NCBI RefSeq assembly: GCF_014654615.1 | Contig: NZ_BNBB01000036.1 | Coordinates: 1 to 55,730 of the forward strand | Length of the DNA stretch: 55,730 bases | DNA from: Streptosporangium violaceochromogenes | Lineage (GTDB): Bacteria > Actinomycetota > Actinomycetes > Streptosporangiales > Streptosporangiaceae | Reading direction: 5' to 3' | Shown: positions 1-8,045 of the stretch, piece after piece | Layout of the letters: each line of letters opens with the position of its first letter | Position numbering within the stretch: the stretch's first letter is position 1 | The notes under the pieces: generated by a model | Databases searched by the model: none | What the model was told of the DNA's origin: nothing | What the model saw: only the letters and a program-made list of their open reading frames with translations | Position numbers and translations under genes: made by a program

Positions 1-28
1 GGTGTGGGAGAGTAGGTCGCCGCCGGAC
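1..28 (+). rRNA. rrf: 5S ribosomal RNA, 3' end only
   Basis: The first bases match the conserved 3' end of bacterial 5S rRNA: the GGGAGAGTAGG loop E/helix IV segment followed by CGCCGCCGGAC, which closes helix I in actinobacterial 5S genes. The rest of the gene and presumably the 16S-23S genes lie to the left of the window. Only the last ~28 bases are present. Confidence 0.85.
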
Positions 29-60
29 AATTTTTTCCCGGGGAGGGGAAGAGGAGGGGT

Positions 61-90
61 ACCACCTTTTGGGTGGTGTTCTTCTTCTTT
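61..90 (+). terminator. Terminator of the rRNA operon
   Basis: ACCACC (61-66) pairs with GGTGGT (72-77) around a short T-rich loop and is followed by a run rich in T and C (78-92). It lies about 30 bases after the 5S 3' end, as expected for an rrn terminator. Confidence 0.6.
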
Positions 91-112
91 CCTTCCCCGG
101 GCTTTTTCACGT

Positions 113-505
113 TCACCCCCGGTCGGCCTGCTCCGTCCGGCTCGTGCGATTCGCCGCCCGTGCGGTGAGGGCGCCGACCGCGCAGATGATCGGCAGTCCG
201 AACAGCACGTGCCGCGCCGAGTCGAGTATCGACTCGGCGCCCAGGTTGAGCGGAGTCCCCGCGACCGCCGTACCGAACGCGATTGACAGGCGAACGCGAT
301 TGACAGGCTCGTCACCGTGGCGATCGCCGCGGCTGCCCGCTGTCCTTCTTCGGGGTCGCGGGTGCTGGACATCGCCGCCACCGACAGATGCGGATAGGCC
401 AGGCCGATGCCGGAGCCCGCGGCCGGCAGCGTCGGCACCCAGTGGCCACCTGCCAGATCGGCGTGTCCTCGCGCTGCAGCAGCCCCTGGACGACGGTGAT
501 CATCC
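113..505 (-). pseudogene. Decayed C-terminal part of an MFS (drug-efflux type) transporter gene
   Basis: Read on the minus strand and corrected for frame, the stretch encodes a typical MFS C-terminal tail: AGSGIGLAYPHLSVAAMSS, then LSIAFGTAVAGTPLN, then a last hydrophobic helix HVLFGLPIICAVGALTA and the stop at 113-115. The frame is broken by a tandem duplication of the 17-base unit CGAACGCGATTGACAGG (274-290 and 291-307); removing one copy restores the frame. A second frame break lies near 440-450, between TPIWQVA and HWVPTLPAAG. Nothing resembling the N-terminal transmembrane half is seen upstream, so only roughly the last 125 codons remain. The family call rests on motif style, not on a search. 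Confidence 0.65.
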
Positions 506-754
506 GGCTACCTCGATCCGCCGGAGAGCCGTTTGGCGGCTGGGAGCCGCGGGAGAGGACCGCCGACTCGGCCGGGAAGGATACGCCGGGCCGCGACGCG
601 GCCTCCGCGGGGGGAGTGAAAAGCCCGCCCGGTGGAGGAGGAACCGGGCGGGCTCGCGTCGGAGGGCTCGGGGCAGTCATACATCCTCCGTATGCCGGGC
701 GGCGGGGTTTCCCCGGAAAAAGCGACCCGGCCGGAGGGGGGTTGAGAGAGAGCC
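506..754. other. Gene-free stretch downstream of the symporter gene
   Basis: No coding pattern is convincing on either strand. The only structure seen is the terminator-like hairpin at 618-654. The MFS pseudogene lies to the left and the symporter 3' end to the right. Confidence 0.5.
618..654 (-). terminator. Second hairpin after the symporter gene, with T-run
   Basis: A 12-base stem AGCCCGCCCGGT (622-633) pairs perfectly with ACCGGGCGGGCT (643-654). Read on the minus strand the stem is followed by TTTT (618-621). This is the better intrinsic-terminator candidate for the minus-strand symporter unit. Confidence 0.6.
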
Positions 755-785
755 CGGGTACGGCCCGCGGCGTGGGCCGTACCCG
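755..785 (-). terminator. Hairpin directly after the symporter stop codon
   Basis: CGGGTACGGCCC (755-766) and GGGCCGTACCCG (774-785) form a perfect 12-base stem with a 7-base loop, three bases beyond the symporter stop. It has no T-run, so it may act as an RNA 3'-end stabiliser or a factor-dependent stop. Confidence 0.5.
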
Positions 786-788
786 ATG

Positions 789-2378
789 TCACTGGACGAG
801 GTGGAGGTCTTTGAGCCGGGAGTCGCCCTCGTCGGCGAGGTAGTGGTCGGGCCGGGTGGCGTCGTCGCCGTCGGTCGCCTTGACCAGGCGGGCGATCACG
901 GTGCCGAGCAGCGCGACCGCCAGGTTGACGGCTAGGGCGAGGAGGCCCGCATAGACCGTCATCTTGGTGTCCAGGCCCAGCTTGCTCAGTGGAAACGCCG
1001 ATCCGGCGAAGTGAGGCTTGCCGGTCACCGGATTGCCGACGTTGTAGAGGAGGATCATTCCCGTGACCATGCCGGCGGCCCATCCGGCGATCAGGCCGGC
1101 CCGATGGAACCAGCGGGTGTAGAGACCGATCGCCACCGACGGGAGGGTCTGCAGGATGATGACGCCGCCGATGAGCTGGAGGTCGATGGAGAAGCCGGTG
1201 TCGAGGAGCAGGATGCACAGTAGCGCGCCGACCTTGACGAGCAGAGAGGTGATCTTGGAGACCCGGGCCTCCTCGGCGTCGCCGGCGTTCGGCCGTAGAT
1301 ACTCGCGGTAGATGTTGCGGGTGAACAGGTTCGCGGCGGCGATGGACATGATCGCGGCGGGGACCAGCGCGCCGATGCCGATGGCGGCGTAGGCGACACC
1401 GGTGAACCAGTCGGGGAACAGCCGGTCGAACAACTGAGGCACGATCGTGTTGTTGTCCGTGCCGATGGGCTTGATCCCGGCCGCGATGGCCATGTAGCCG
1501 AGGAGCGCGATCAGGCCGAGCAGGAGGCTGTAGGCGGGGAGCGCGGACATGTTCCGTTTGATCACGTCGCGGTTCCTGGCGGCCAGCACGCCGGTGACGC
1601 TGTGCGGGTAGAGGAACAGGGCCAGCGCCGAGCCCAGGGCCAGCGTAATGTACTGCAGCTGGCTGCCGGTGTTGAGCAGGATGCCGTCGCCCGGGGCGGG
1701 CGTGGCGGCGAACTTGGCCTTGGCCGAGTCGAAGATCGTGTCCCAGCCGCCCAGTTTCAGCGGGATGACGATGACCGCGACCAGGATCACGACGTAGATC
1801 AGGGTGTCCTTGACGAACGCGATGAGCGCCGGGGCGCGCAGCCCCGACTGGTAGGTGTAGGCGGCCAGGATGGCGAACGCGATGACGATCGGCAGGTGAC
1901 CGGTCACCCCCATCGACTTCAGCACGGCCTCGATGCCGACGAGCTGAAGCGCGATGTAGGGCATGGTCGCGACGATGCCGGTGACGGCGATCAGCAGCGC
2001 GAGCGTGGGGGAGCCGAAACGGGCCCGGACGAAGTCGGCCGGGGTGACGAAGCCGTGGACGTGCGAGACCGACCAGAGCCTGAGCAGCACCAGGAAGACG
2101 ATCGGATAGGTCACGATCGTGTACGGCACGGCGAAGAAACCGGTGGCGCCCGCTCCCCACAGCAGCGCGGGCACGGCCACGAAGGTGTAGGCGGTGTAGA
2201 GGTCGCCGCCGATCAGGAACCAGGTGACCCAGGAGCCGAAGCTGCGGCCCCCCAGCCCCCATTCGTCCAGGCTGGCCAGGTCGGCCGGTCGGCGCCATCG
2301 CGCGGCCACGAAGCCCATGCCGCTGACGGTCAGGAACAGCGCGGTGAAGACGACGATCTCGGTCAGGTGTTCGCTCAC
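789..2378 (-). CDS. Sodium:solute symporter (SSS family, MctP-like)
   Basis: The 529-residue product is a polytopic inner-membrane protein with about 13 hydrophobic segments, the usual size for the SSS/SSF family. The N-terminal WGLGGRSFGSWVTWFLIGGD and the following YTAYTFVAVPALLWGAGA are typical of the branch annotated as monocarboxylate uptake permease MctP, which imports short organic acids with sodium. The start is GTG at 2376-2378, four bases after the stop of the DUF3311 gene, so the two are translationally linked. Two hairpins follow the stop. The substrate is inferred from the family only; pyruvate, lactate or acetate are likely, but other carboxylates are possible. Confidence 0.85.
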   Translation of the reverse strand: MSEHLTEIVVFTALFLTVSGMGFVAARWRRPADLASLDEWGLGGRSFGSWVTWFLIGGDLYTAYTFVAVPALLWGAGATGFFAVPYTIVTYPIVFLVLLRLWSVSHVHGFVTPADFVRARFGSPTLALLIAVTGIVATMPYIALQLVGIEAVLKSMGVTGHLPIVIAFAILAAYTYQSGLRAPALIAFVKDTLIYVVILVAVIVIPLKLGGWDTIFDSAKAKFAATPAPGDGILLNTGSQLQYITLALGSALALFLYPHSVTGVLAARNRDVIKRNMSALPAYSLLLGLIALLGYMAIAAGIKPIGTDNNTIVPQLFDRLFPDWFTGVAYAAIGIGALVPAAIMSIAAANLFTRNIYREYLRPNAGDAEEARVSKITSLLVKVGALLCILLLDTGFSIDLQLIGGVIILQTLPSVAIGLYTRWFHRAGLIAGWAAGMVTGMILLYNVGNPVTGKPHFAGSAFPLSKLGLDTKMTVYAGLLALAVNLAVALLGTVIARLVKATDGDDATRPDHYLADEGDSRLKDLHLVQ

Positions 2379-2382
2379 CGGG

Positions 2383-2595
2383 TCACCGCCCCCGCCTGGT
2401 CATCCGGTAGACGACGGTGGTGCAGAGGACGCCGACGGCGATGAAGGAGAGCTGAAGCCAGTAGAACCCCGGAAAACCGAGGAGCCGGGGTTCGTCGAAG
2501 TTGAAGAGGAAGGGCAGCAGCGGGAGGATGATCGGTACGGCCAGGAGCCGGTTCCACGGACTGCGATCGGTGCGACCCTTGTCGGGAGTGGTCAA
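2383..2595 (-). CDS. DUF3311 small membrane protein, partner of the symporter
   Basis: A 70-residue protein with two hydrophobic helices (LLAVPIILPLLPFLFNF and LQLSFIAVGVLCTTVVYRM) separated by a short loop with GFPGFYW, the layout of DUF3311. Such genes commonly lie directly upstream of SSS-family permeases in actinobacteria and may encode an accessory subunit. I chose the TTG start at 2593-2595 because GAGGAG lies about six bases before it; longer readings run into a GC-rich, non-coding-like N terminus. It ends four bases before the symporter start. Confidence 0.75.
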   Translation of the reverse strand: MTTPDKGRTDRSPWNRLLAVPIILPLLPFLFNFDEPRLLGFPGFYWLQLSFIAVGVLCTTVVYRMTRRGR

Positions 2596-2870
2596 CGCTG
2601 TCTCCTCGGGGTGGAGAGGGGCCAGCTCGACGAGGCTGACCCCTTCGGCTGACCGGCAGCGTAGTGAGCTGTCGGGGCCATTGCGATCGGCGCGCGCCGA
2701 ACGGAGCGGTTGGCGCGGCGAACGGTCGGCCGGTGTCCGGTACGGGACGCTTCGCCGTCCGCTCAGCCCGGCGGGAGGGGGAGCGGGAGCGGGGACCGCC
2801 GAGGCGGACGCGGTGCCCCCGGCGGAAGCGGGGGGATCACTCCGCGCCGCGCCACCCGCCGGGGAGGACG
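2596..2870. other. Divergent intergenic region between the symporter unit and trp leader
   Basis: This stretch must hold the minus-strand promoter of the DUF3311-symporter unit. I see no convincing ORF; open frames here lack a ribosome-binding site and a conserved-looking product. The trp promoter follows at 2871. Confidence 0.4.
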
Positions 2871-2900
2871 TTGCATGATCACGGCCGCCGCCGGTACTCT
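2871..2900 (+). promoter_or_regulatory. Promoter of the trp leader / trpE transcript
   Basis: TTGCAT (2871-2876) and TACTCT (2895-2900) are separated by 18 bases and fit a vegetative actinobacterial promoter (TTGaca / TAnnnT). The leader-peptide ATG begins only 8 bases after the -10 box, so the transcript would start at or within a base or two of that ATG. Confidence 0.5.
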
Positions 2901-2907
2901 TGGGGAC

Positions 2908-2949
2908 ATGCGACTCCTCGATGCCCTCCAGTGGTGGCGCCGCTTCTAG
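2908..2949 (+). CDS. trpL: Trp leader peptide (attenuator, 13 residues)
   Basis: A 14-codon frame encodes MRLLDALQWWRRF, with two adjacent tryptophan codons near the end. It lies about 115 bases upstream of the anthranilate synthase gene and just before an intrinsic terminator, the layout of a transcription attenuator that senses tryptophanyl-tRNA. The stop codon (2947-2949) sits in the loop of a hairpin formed by CGCCGC (2938-2943) and GCGGCG (2950-2955). A ribosome stalled on the Trp codons would cover the left arm. A trp attenuator in front of a fused anthranilate synthase gene is known from Streptomyces venezuelae. Expression here is inferred from layout. Confidence 0.85.
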   Translation: MRLLDALQWWRRF

Positions 2950-2985
2950 GCGGCGTGGGTTTCGCATTCGCGAGAGCAGACAGAC

Positions 2986-3010
2986 GGCCGTCCAGGGGAG
3001 ACGGCCTTTT
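2986..3010 (+). terminator. Trp attenuator terminator
   Basis: GGCCGTC (2986-2992) pairs with GACGGCC (3000-3006), followed directly by TTTT (3007-3010). It lies 36 bases after the leader stop and 55 bases before trpE. I could not identify a clear antiterminator pairing by eye; the competing hairpin 2938-2955 is described with the leader peptide. Confidence 0.7.
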
Positions 3011-3065
3011 CCTGTGTCCGCCTCCCCTGGTCATCAGGTAAACCGGGAAAAGGGGCGAGACAGCA

Positions 3066-5207
3066 GTGGAGACGAGCGGATATACCACCGCCGGTGGCAT
3101 AGGGATCGAGGTCACGGTCTCCGACGTGCCCGAGACGATGCTTGAGGATGTCGTCTCGACGCTCGGTGAGCGCCGGGGCGGCGTGCTCTCCTCCGGGATG
3201 GAGTACCCCGGCCGCTACAGTCGGTGGCATCTGGCGTACGTCGACCCCTGCCTGGAGGTCGTGGCCAGGGGGCGCAAGATCGCCGCCCGCGCCCTGAACG
3301 CCCGTGGCCGGGTCGTCCTGCCCGCGGTCGCCTCCTGCCTGCTCGCCGCCGGCAAGCCCACGGGGCTGCCGACCGCCGAGTACGTCGAGGTCCACGTCGC
3401 CGAGTCCGAGGACATCCTCCCCGAGGAGATGCGCAGCCGCCGCCCCACCGTCTTCACCGCCATCCGCGAGATCGTCGCGGCGTTCCGCGGGGCGGACGAG
3501 CACCTGGGGCTCTACGGTGCCTTCGGCTACGACCTGGCCTTCCAGTTCGAGCCGATCCGCCAGGTCCTGACGCGGGCCGAGGACCAGCGCGACCTCGTCC
3601 TGCATCTGCCCGACCGGGTGATGGTGATCGACCGCAAGCGTGAGACCAGCAGGGAGTACCTCTACGAGTTCACCGTCGACGGTGTCTCCACCCGGGGGCT
3701 GCCCCGCGAGGGGGAGAGCGTTCCCCTGCCCGCCGCCCCCGCCACCCTGCCCCCCGACCCCGAGCGGGGCACCTACGCCGAGGTCGTCGCCGCGGCCAAG
3801 GAGAGGTTCACCCGGGGTGACCTGTTCGAGGTCGTGCCCGGCCAGGTCTTTCACGCCCCCTGCACCGACCCGGCCGCCTTCTACCGGGGCCTGCGCAAGG
3901 TCAACCCGGCGCCGTACGAGTTCCTGTTCAACCTCGGTGAGAACGAGCATCTCGTGGGCGCCTCCCCGGAGATGTACGTCCGGGTCGGCGGCGATCGCGT
4001 CGAGACCTGCCCGATCTCCGGCACCATCGCCCGGGGCAGCAACCCGATCGAGGACGCCGAGGCGATCCGCACCCTCCTGACCAGCGTCAAGGAGGAGTCG
4101 GAGCTGACCATGTGCACCGACGTGGACCGCAACGACAAGTCCCGTATCTGCGTGCCGGGAAGTGTGCAGGTCATCGGCCGGCGCCAGATCGAGATGTACT
4201 CGCGGCTGATCCACACCGTCGACCACATCGAGGGCCGGCTGCGGCCGGGATTCGACGCCCTGGACGCCTTCCTCACCCACATGTGGGCCGTCACGGTCAC
4301 CGGCGCCCCCAAGACGTGGGCGATGCAGTTCATCGAGGACCACGAGGCCACGACCCGGCGCTGGTATGGCGGGGCCGTCGGCTACGTCGGCTTCGACGGC
4401 TCGATGAACACCGGCCTGACCCTGCGCACCGCGCAGATCCGGGGCGGGGTCGCCACGGTCAGGGCGGGGGCCACGCTGCTGTTCGACTCCGACCCCGAGG
4501 CCGAGGAGCGGGAGACCGAGCTCAAGGCCAGCGCCCTGCTGGGAGCCCTGGCGGCGGTCGGCGTGGCCGAGGAGCAGCGGGAGGTGCCCGGTACGGTCGC
4601 CGATCGGCCGGGTGAGGGTATGAAGGTGCTGCTCGTGGACCACGAGGACTCCTTCGTCAACACCCTGTCCGACTACTTCCGCCGGCAGGGCGCCGAGGTT
4701 GTCACACTCCGGCACGGCTTCCCCGTGCGGATGATCGACGAGATCGCGCCGTCGCTCGTGGTGCTGTCCCCGGGGCCGGGCTGGCCCTCCGACTTCGGCC
4801 TGACGGGCCTGGTCGAGGCGCTCTACGAGCGTGACCTGCCGGTCTTCGGCGTCTGCCTCGGCCTTCAGGGCATGGTCGAGCAGGCGGGCGGCACGCTCGA
4901 ACTGCTGTCCTACCCCGAGCACGGCAAGCGCGGCCGGGTCAGGCGAATCGGTGACAGCGCTCTGCTGGACGGCCTGCCCGAGGAGTTCACCGCCGCCCGC
5001 TACCACTCGCTCCACGCCAAGCAGCCGGGGGTCGTGGGCTTCACCCCCACCGCCGTGACGCCCGACGGCGCGGTGATGGCGATCGAGGATGTGGCTCGGC
5101 GGCGCTTCGCCGTGCAGTTCCACCCCGAGTCGATCCTCACCTCCGAGGGGGGTGCGGGGGAGAGGATCATCGCCAACGTGCTGCGGCTCTGCCGGACCTT
5201 GGGGTAA
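3066..5207 (+). CDS. trpE: Anthranilate synthase, fused TrpE-TrpG
   Basis: The 713-residue enzyme makes anthranilate from chorismate and glutamine, the first committed step of tryptophan synthesis. Residues 1-515 form the chorismate-binding component; the block around LIHTVDHIEGRL and the later TVTGAPK and RRWYGGAVGY motifs are typical of TrpE. Residue 519 starts a class I glutamine amidotransferase domain (MKVLLVDHEDSFVNTL), with the nucleophile Cys597 in GVCLGLQG and the His686/Glu688 pair in FHPES. The start is GTG, preceded by AGGGGCGAG. It is controlled by the upstream attenuator. Fused enzymes of this kind occur in actinobacteria and rhizobia; some serve phenazine or other secondary pathways, but the Trp leader supports a primary tryptophan role. 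Confidence 0.95.
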   Translation: METSGYTTAGGIGIEVTVSDVPETMLEDVVSTLGERRGGVLSSGMEYPGRYSRWHLAYVDPCLEVVARGRKIAARALNARGRVVLPAVASCLLAAGKPTGLPTAEYVEVHVAESEDILPEEMRSRRPTVFTAIREIVAAFRGADEHLGLYGAFGYDLAFQFEPIRQVLTRAEDQRDLVLHLPDRVMVIDRKRETSREYLYEFTVDGVSTRGLPREGESVPLPAAPATLPPDPERGTYAEVVAAAKERFTRGDLFEVVPGQVFHAPCTDPAAFYRGLRKVNPAPYEFLFNLGENEHLVGASPEMYVRVGGDRVETCPISGTIARGSNPIEDAEAIRTLLTSVKEESELTMCTDVDRNDKSRICVPGSVQVIGRRQIEMYSRLIHTVDHIEGRLRPGFDALDAFLTHMWAVTVTGAPKTWAMQFIEDHEATTRRWYGGAVGYVGFDGSMNTGLTLRTAQIRGGVATVRAGATLLFDSDPEAEERETELKASALLGALAAVGVAEEQREVPGTVADRPGEGMKVLLVDHEDSFVNTLSDYFRRQGAEVVTLRHGFPVRMIDEIAPSLVVLSPGPGWPSDFGLTGLVEALYERDLPVFGVCLGLQGMVEQAGGTLELLSYPEHGKRGRVRRIGDSALLDGLPEEFTAARYHSLHAKQPGVVGFTPTAVTPDGAVMAIEDVARRRFAVQFHPESILTSEGGAGERIIANVLRLCRTLG

Positions 5208-5260
5208 AGCCACGCCTCGTCACGCTCGGTGCCCGTAGAGTGCTGCTTCCGTTGTGAGCC

Positions 5261-5292
5261 GAGGGTGGGCCGGCCGGGGCCGGCCCACCCTC
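5261..5292 (+). terminator. GC-rich palindromic hairpin after trpE
   Basis: GAGGGTGGGCCGG (5261-5273) pairs perfectly with CCGGCCCACCCTC (5280-5292), loop of six bases, about 55 bases after the trpE stop. There is no T-run. Confidence 0.5.
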
Positions 5293-5352
5293 GTGCCGGG
5301 GAGGAACGCGGAAAAGCGCGGAAGACACGGAAGAAGCGCGAAGGGGGCCGGT

Positions 5353-6537
5353 GTGAGGGCGGGAGGCCTGTTACCTGTTGAACTGCCCGGAACCGTACGG
5401 GAGGCCGTGCTCGCCCCGCTGATCGACCACCACTGCCGCCGGGTGTGTGAGGAGGATCTGACCCGTCCGCGCTTCGAGATGCTGATCACCCAGGCCACGG
5501 CCCCCGCGCCGCCCGGGACGACCCATTTCGACACCCCCGCCGGTGTCGCGGTCCGTCGCTGGTGCGCGCCGGTTCTCGGTCTGGACCCGCATGCGCCTCC
5601 CGCGGTCTACCTGGCGCGGCGGGCCGAGCTCGGCGCGGCGGAGGTGAACCGGCGGCTGCTGCGCGAGGCCGGGATCGCCGTCCTCCTGGCCGACGCCGGT
5701 CACGACGGTCGCCGGCCGTCCTCGGCGGGTACAGAGAGCACAGTGGGCACGGAGAGCACAGACGGCGTGGTCAGCGAGGCGGCCGGGGCGATCGTCGGGA
5801 TCGAACGGGTCGAGGGCGAGGTGGCCGCCTCGGCCGCCTCGGTGGCCTCCTACATCGCCGTGCTCGGCGGGGAACTCGCCGCCCGGGCCGTGCGGGCCGC
5901 CGCGTTCACCTCGGTCATCGCCCACCGGCACGGCCTGGACTTCGATCCGGCGAGACCGAGCAGGGGGGCGGTGATCGCGGCGGCCGGCCGGCGGCTGGCC
6001 GCCCCGAAGGAGCGGCTCACCGATCCGGTGCTGCTGCGCCACCTGCTCTGGACGGCCGTGGACGCCGCGCGGGGACGCGGCCTGCCGCTGCGGTTCCCCA
6101 CCGGTCACGGCGGCCCCGGCCCGGATCCGCGCCGCGCCGACCCCGCGCTGATGACCGGTTTCATCCGGGCGTTGCAGCCGGTCGGCGTGCCCGTCGTCCT
6201 GCTGCGCTGCCATCCCTTCCACCGGCAGGCGGCCCATCTCGCCGGGGCCTTCCCGCACGTCTACGTGGACCTCGGCCCCCTGCCGACCTTCGCGGCCACC
6301 GGATCGGCGGCGGCCGTCGGGGAACTGCTCGAACTCGCCCCCTTCCACAAGCAGCTGTTCGGCTCCGGTGCCCGGGGCGTGGCCGAGACCCGCTACCTGG
6401 GCGCGCTGTACTACCGGCGGGGCCTGGCCAGGGCGCTGGCCGTACGGCTGGCCGAGGGGGAGTGGAGTGTCCCGGACGCGGCACGGGTGGCCCACATGAT
6501 CGGCTCGGGGAACGCCCGCCGGATCTACCGCCTCTGA
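5353..6537 (+). CDS. FluG-like amidohydrolase-family protein with altered metal-site residues
   Basis: A 394-residue protein with the layout of the actinobacterial amidohydrolase group related to the FluG N-terminal domain: an N-terminal metal motif, a TIM-barrel body including LRCHPFHRQAAHLAGAFPHV, and the late strand LFGSGARGVAETRYLGALYYR. In the family as I know it, the N-terminal motif carries a H-x-H pair and the late strand GSDA. Here they read D25-H-H-C-R29 and G337-S-G-A340, so one His and the Asp seem replaced. It could be inactive, bind metal differently or work as a non-catalytic partner. The start GTG (5353) has AAGGGGG six bases upstream. It is the only gene between trpE and thyX, so no pathway follows from context. 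Confidence 0.7.
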   Translation: MRAGGLLPVELPGTVREAVLAPLIDHHCRRVCEEDLTRPRFEMLITQATAPAPPGTTHFDTPAGVAVRRWCAPVLGLDPHAPPAVYLARRAELGAAEVNRRLLREAGIAVLLADAGHDGRRPSSAGTESTVGTESTDGVVSEAAGAIVGIERVEGEVAASAASVASYIAVLGGELAARAVRAAAFTSVIAHRHGLDFDPARPSRGAVIAAAGRRLAAPKERLTDPVLLRHLLWTAVDAARGRGLPLRFPTGHGGPGPDPRRADPALMTGFIRALQPVGVPVVLLRCHPFHRQAAHLAGAFPHVYVDLGPLPTFAATGSAAAVGELLELAPFHKQLFGSGARGVAETRYLGALYYRRGLARALAVRLAEGEWSVPDAARVAHMIGSGNARRIYRL

Positions 6538-6627
6538 CGCGCTCCCTCGCCCGCGTCCCCGGACGGTTCCGGCGGACGGGGATAGGCTGGACCGCGAACC
6601 CGACCCCGACGCCGGAAGGTCTCGCCC

Positions 6628-7353
6628 GTGGACGACACTCAGCCCCGCTTTCTCGATGACGTGGCCGTCGAGCTGGTCAAACACAGCGCCTCGGACTCCG
6701 ACGTGCTCTGGGCGGCCCGGGTGTCGACCGCGGGGGAGCAGTCGCTGGAGGAGATCCACAAAGACCCCGAACGCTCCAGGGGGCTGATCAACTTTCTGAT
6801 GCGCGACCGTCACGGCAGCCCCTTCGAGCACAACTCCATGACCTTCCTGGTCAGCGCCCCGATCTTCGTTTTCCGTGAGTTTCACCGGCACCGGGTCGGG
6901 TGGTCGTACAACGAGGAAAGCGGAAGGTACCGCGAGCTCCAGCCGAACTTCTACGTTCCGGGGCCGGAGCGGAGGCTGGTGCAGGAGGGCCGGCCGGGCA
7001 AGTACGTCTTCGTCGAGGGGAGCGAGGAGCAGCACAAGATCGTGCGGGAGGCGATGGAGGGGGCCTACCGGCACTCCTACGCCGCCTACCAGGAGATGCT
7101 GGAGGCCGGGGTCGCCCGTGAGGTCGCCAGGGCCGTGCTGCCCGTCGGCCTGTTCTCCTCGATGTACGCCACGTGCAACGCCCGCTCGCTGATGCACTTC
7201 CTGTCGCTGCGCACCAAGAGCGAGCAGGCCAGGGTGCCGTCGTTCCCGCAGCGGGAGATCGAGATGGTGGCGGAGAGGATGGAGGCCGCCTGGGCGGCCC
7301 TGATGCCGCTCACTCACGCCGCCTTCGTCGCCGCCGGTCGGGTCGCGCCCTGA
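6628..7353 (+). CDS. thyX: FAD-dependent thymidylate synthase ThyX
   Basis: The 241-residue product converts dUMP to dTMP using methylene-tetrahydrofolate, FAD and NADPH. The ThyX signature RHRxxxxxxS is complete (EFHRHRVGWSYNEESGRY, around residues 84-101). The preceding HGSPFEHNSMTF block and the C-terminal CNARSLMHFLSLR are also typical. The start is GTG, with GGAAGG about nine bases upstream. In actinobacteria thyX often lies near dapA and dapB; here it follows an unrelated amidohydrolase. Confidence 0.95.
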   Translation: MDDTQPRFLDDVAVELVKHSASDSDVLWAARVSTAGEQSLEEIHKDPERSRGLINFLMRDRHGSPFEHNSMTFLVSAPIFVFREFHRHRVGWSYNEESGRYRELQPNFYVPGPERRLVQEGRPGKYVFVEGSEEQHKIVREAMEGAYRHSYAAYQEMLEAGVAREVARAVLPVGLFSSMYATCNARSLMHFLSLRTKSEQARVPSFPQREIEMVAERMEAAWAALMPLTHAAFVAAGRVAP

Positions 7354-7402
7354 GGACCCCCTCCCGCCGGCTCCGGGCCGGCGGGAGAAGGAGGCGGCGG
7401 TC

Positions 7403-7699
7403 TCAGCGGTCGATGACGTGGAGGTCCCGCGAGCCGGCGCTGAGCCGCCGCGCGCCGTGCGGGGCGCAGACCGCGACGAGCACGGACAGCACCTCCTCGC
7501 ACCCCGCCTCGATCATCACGGCCCGCAGCCGCCGCGCCATCGTGCGCTCGGTGGCCCCGAACCACGTCAGCTCACGGGCCACGAGCAGTATCGCGTCCGC
7601 CGCGGGGGCCGCCCGTTCCGAGGCCGCCAGCTCCGCGGGCCCCCTGCGGAGCCGGAGCGGGGCCAGGAGGGCGGAGGCCAGCACGACCTCGGCCTCCAC
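7403..7699 (-). CDS. Small hypothetical protein, possibly a gene fragment
   Basis: A 98-residue frame with the strong GC third-position bias of a real actinobacterial gene. The sequence (LLVARELTWFGATERTMARRL; CEEVLSVLVAVCAPHGARRL) is not one I recognise. The GTG start has no good ribosome-binding site, and the frame runs open upstream only to a stop at 7721-7723, exactly where the broken substrate-binding-protein gene ends. It may be the 3' part of a gene truncated by the same event. No membrane segment or known motif is seen. Confidence 0.35.
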   Translation of the reverse strand: MEAEVVLASALLAPLRLRRGPAELAASERAAPAADAILLVARELTWFGATERTMARRLRAVMIEAGCEEVLSVLVAVCAPHGARRLSAGSRDLHVIDR

Positions 7700-7720
7700 G
7701 CGCAGGGAGAACAGCTCCAG

Positions 7721-8045
7721 TCACGACCTTGTCGTAGACCGGCTTGCTCGGGCCCAGTACTTGGCGTTGGCCTTGAGCACGACCTGGCTGTTGACGTTGA
7801 AGGACTCGATGACGTGCGGTCCCGAGCCGGCCGAGGTGGAGTTGAGGTACCGCTCGGCCTTGTCGCCGCTGTCGGCGGTGGCGCCGCGCTCCTTGGCGAC
7901 CTTGAAGTTCAGGACGCCGAGGGCGGGGTCTCGTAGGCCGCCTTGCCGATGGTCAGACCGGTCGGCTCGTAGATCCGTCCGGGACCGGCGGTCTTCAGGT
8001 CGAAGGACGTGTCGATCACGAGGGTCTTGGCGGCGGCCGTGCCGC
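7721..8045 (-). pseudogene. Broken peptide ABC transporter substrate-binding protein (SBP_bac_5) gene
   Basis: On the minus strand the piece TLVIDTSFDLKTAGPGRIYE-PTGLTIGKAAYET is the start of a mature family-5 binding protein. It jumps directly to VLNFKVAKERGATADSGDKA and then STSAGSGPHVIESFNVNSQV-VLKANAKYW, which in intact family members lies about 110 residues later. A frame change follows the YW (PSKPVYDKVV continues in another frame) and the gene then stops. So there is an internal deletion, a frameshift and loss of the C-terminal two thirds. No signal peptide or lipobox survives upstream. It is a different paralogue from the intact binding protein at 16222-18033. Confidence 0.75.

Noticed and set aside
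69..935. Long open frame on the plus strand (288 codons)
   Set aside because: It is antisense to the MFS remnant and the symporter 3' end, is Arg/Pro-rich and lacks a ribosome-binding site; GC-rich DNA gives such frames by chance.
2946..5213. 755-codon frame antisense to trpE
   Set aside because: It mirrors the codon pattern of trpE on the opposite strand; the product is a His/Gly/Arg-rich shadow without motifs.
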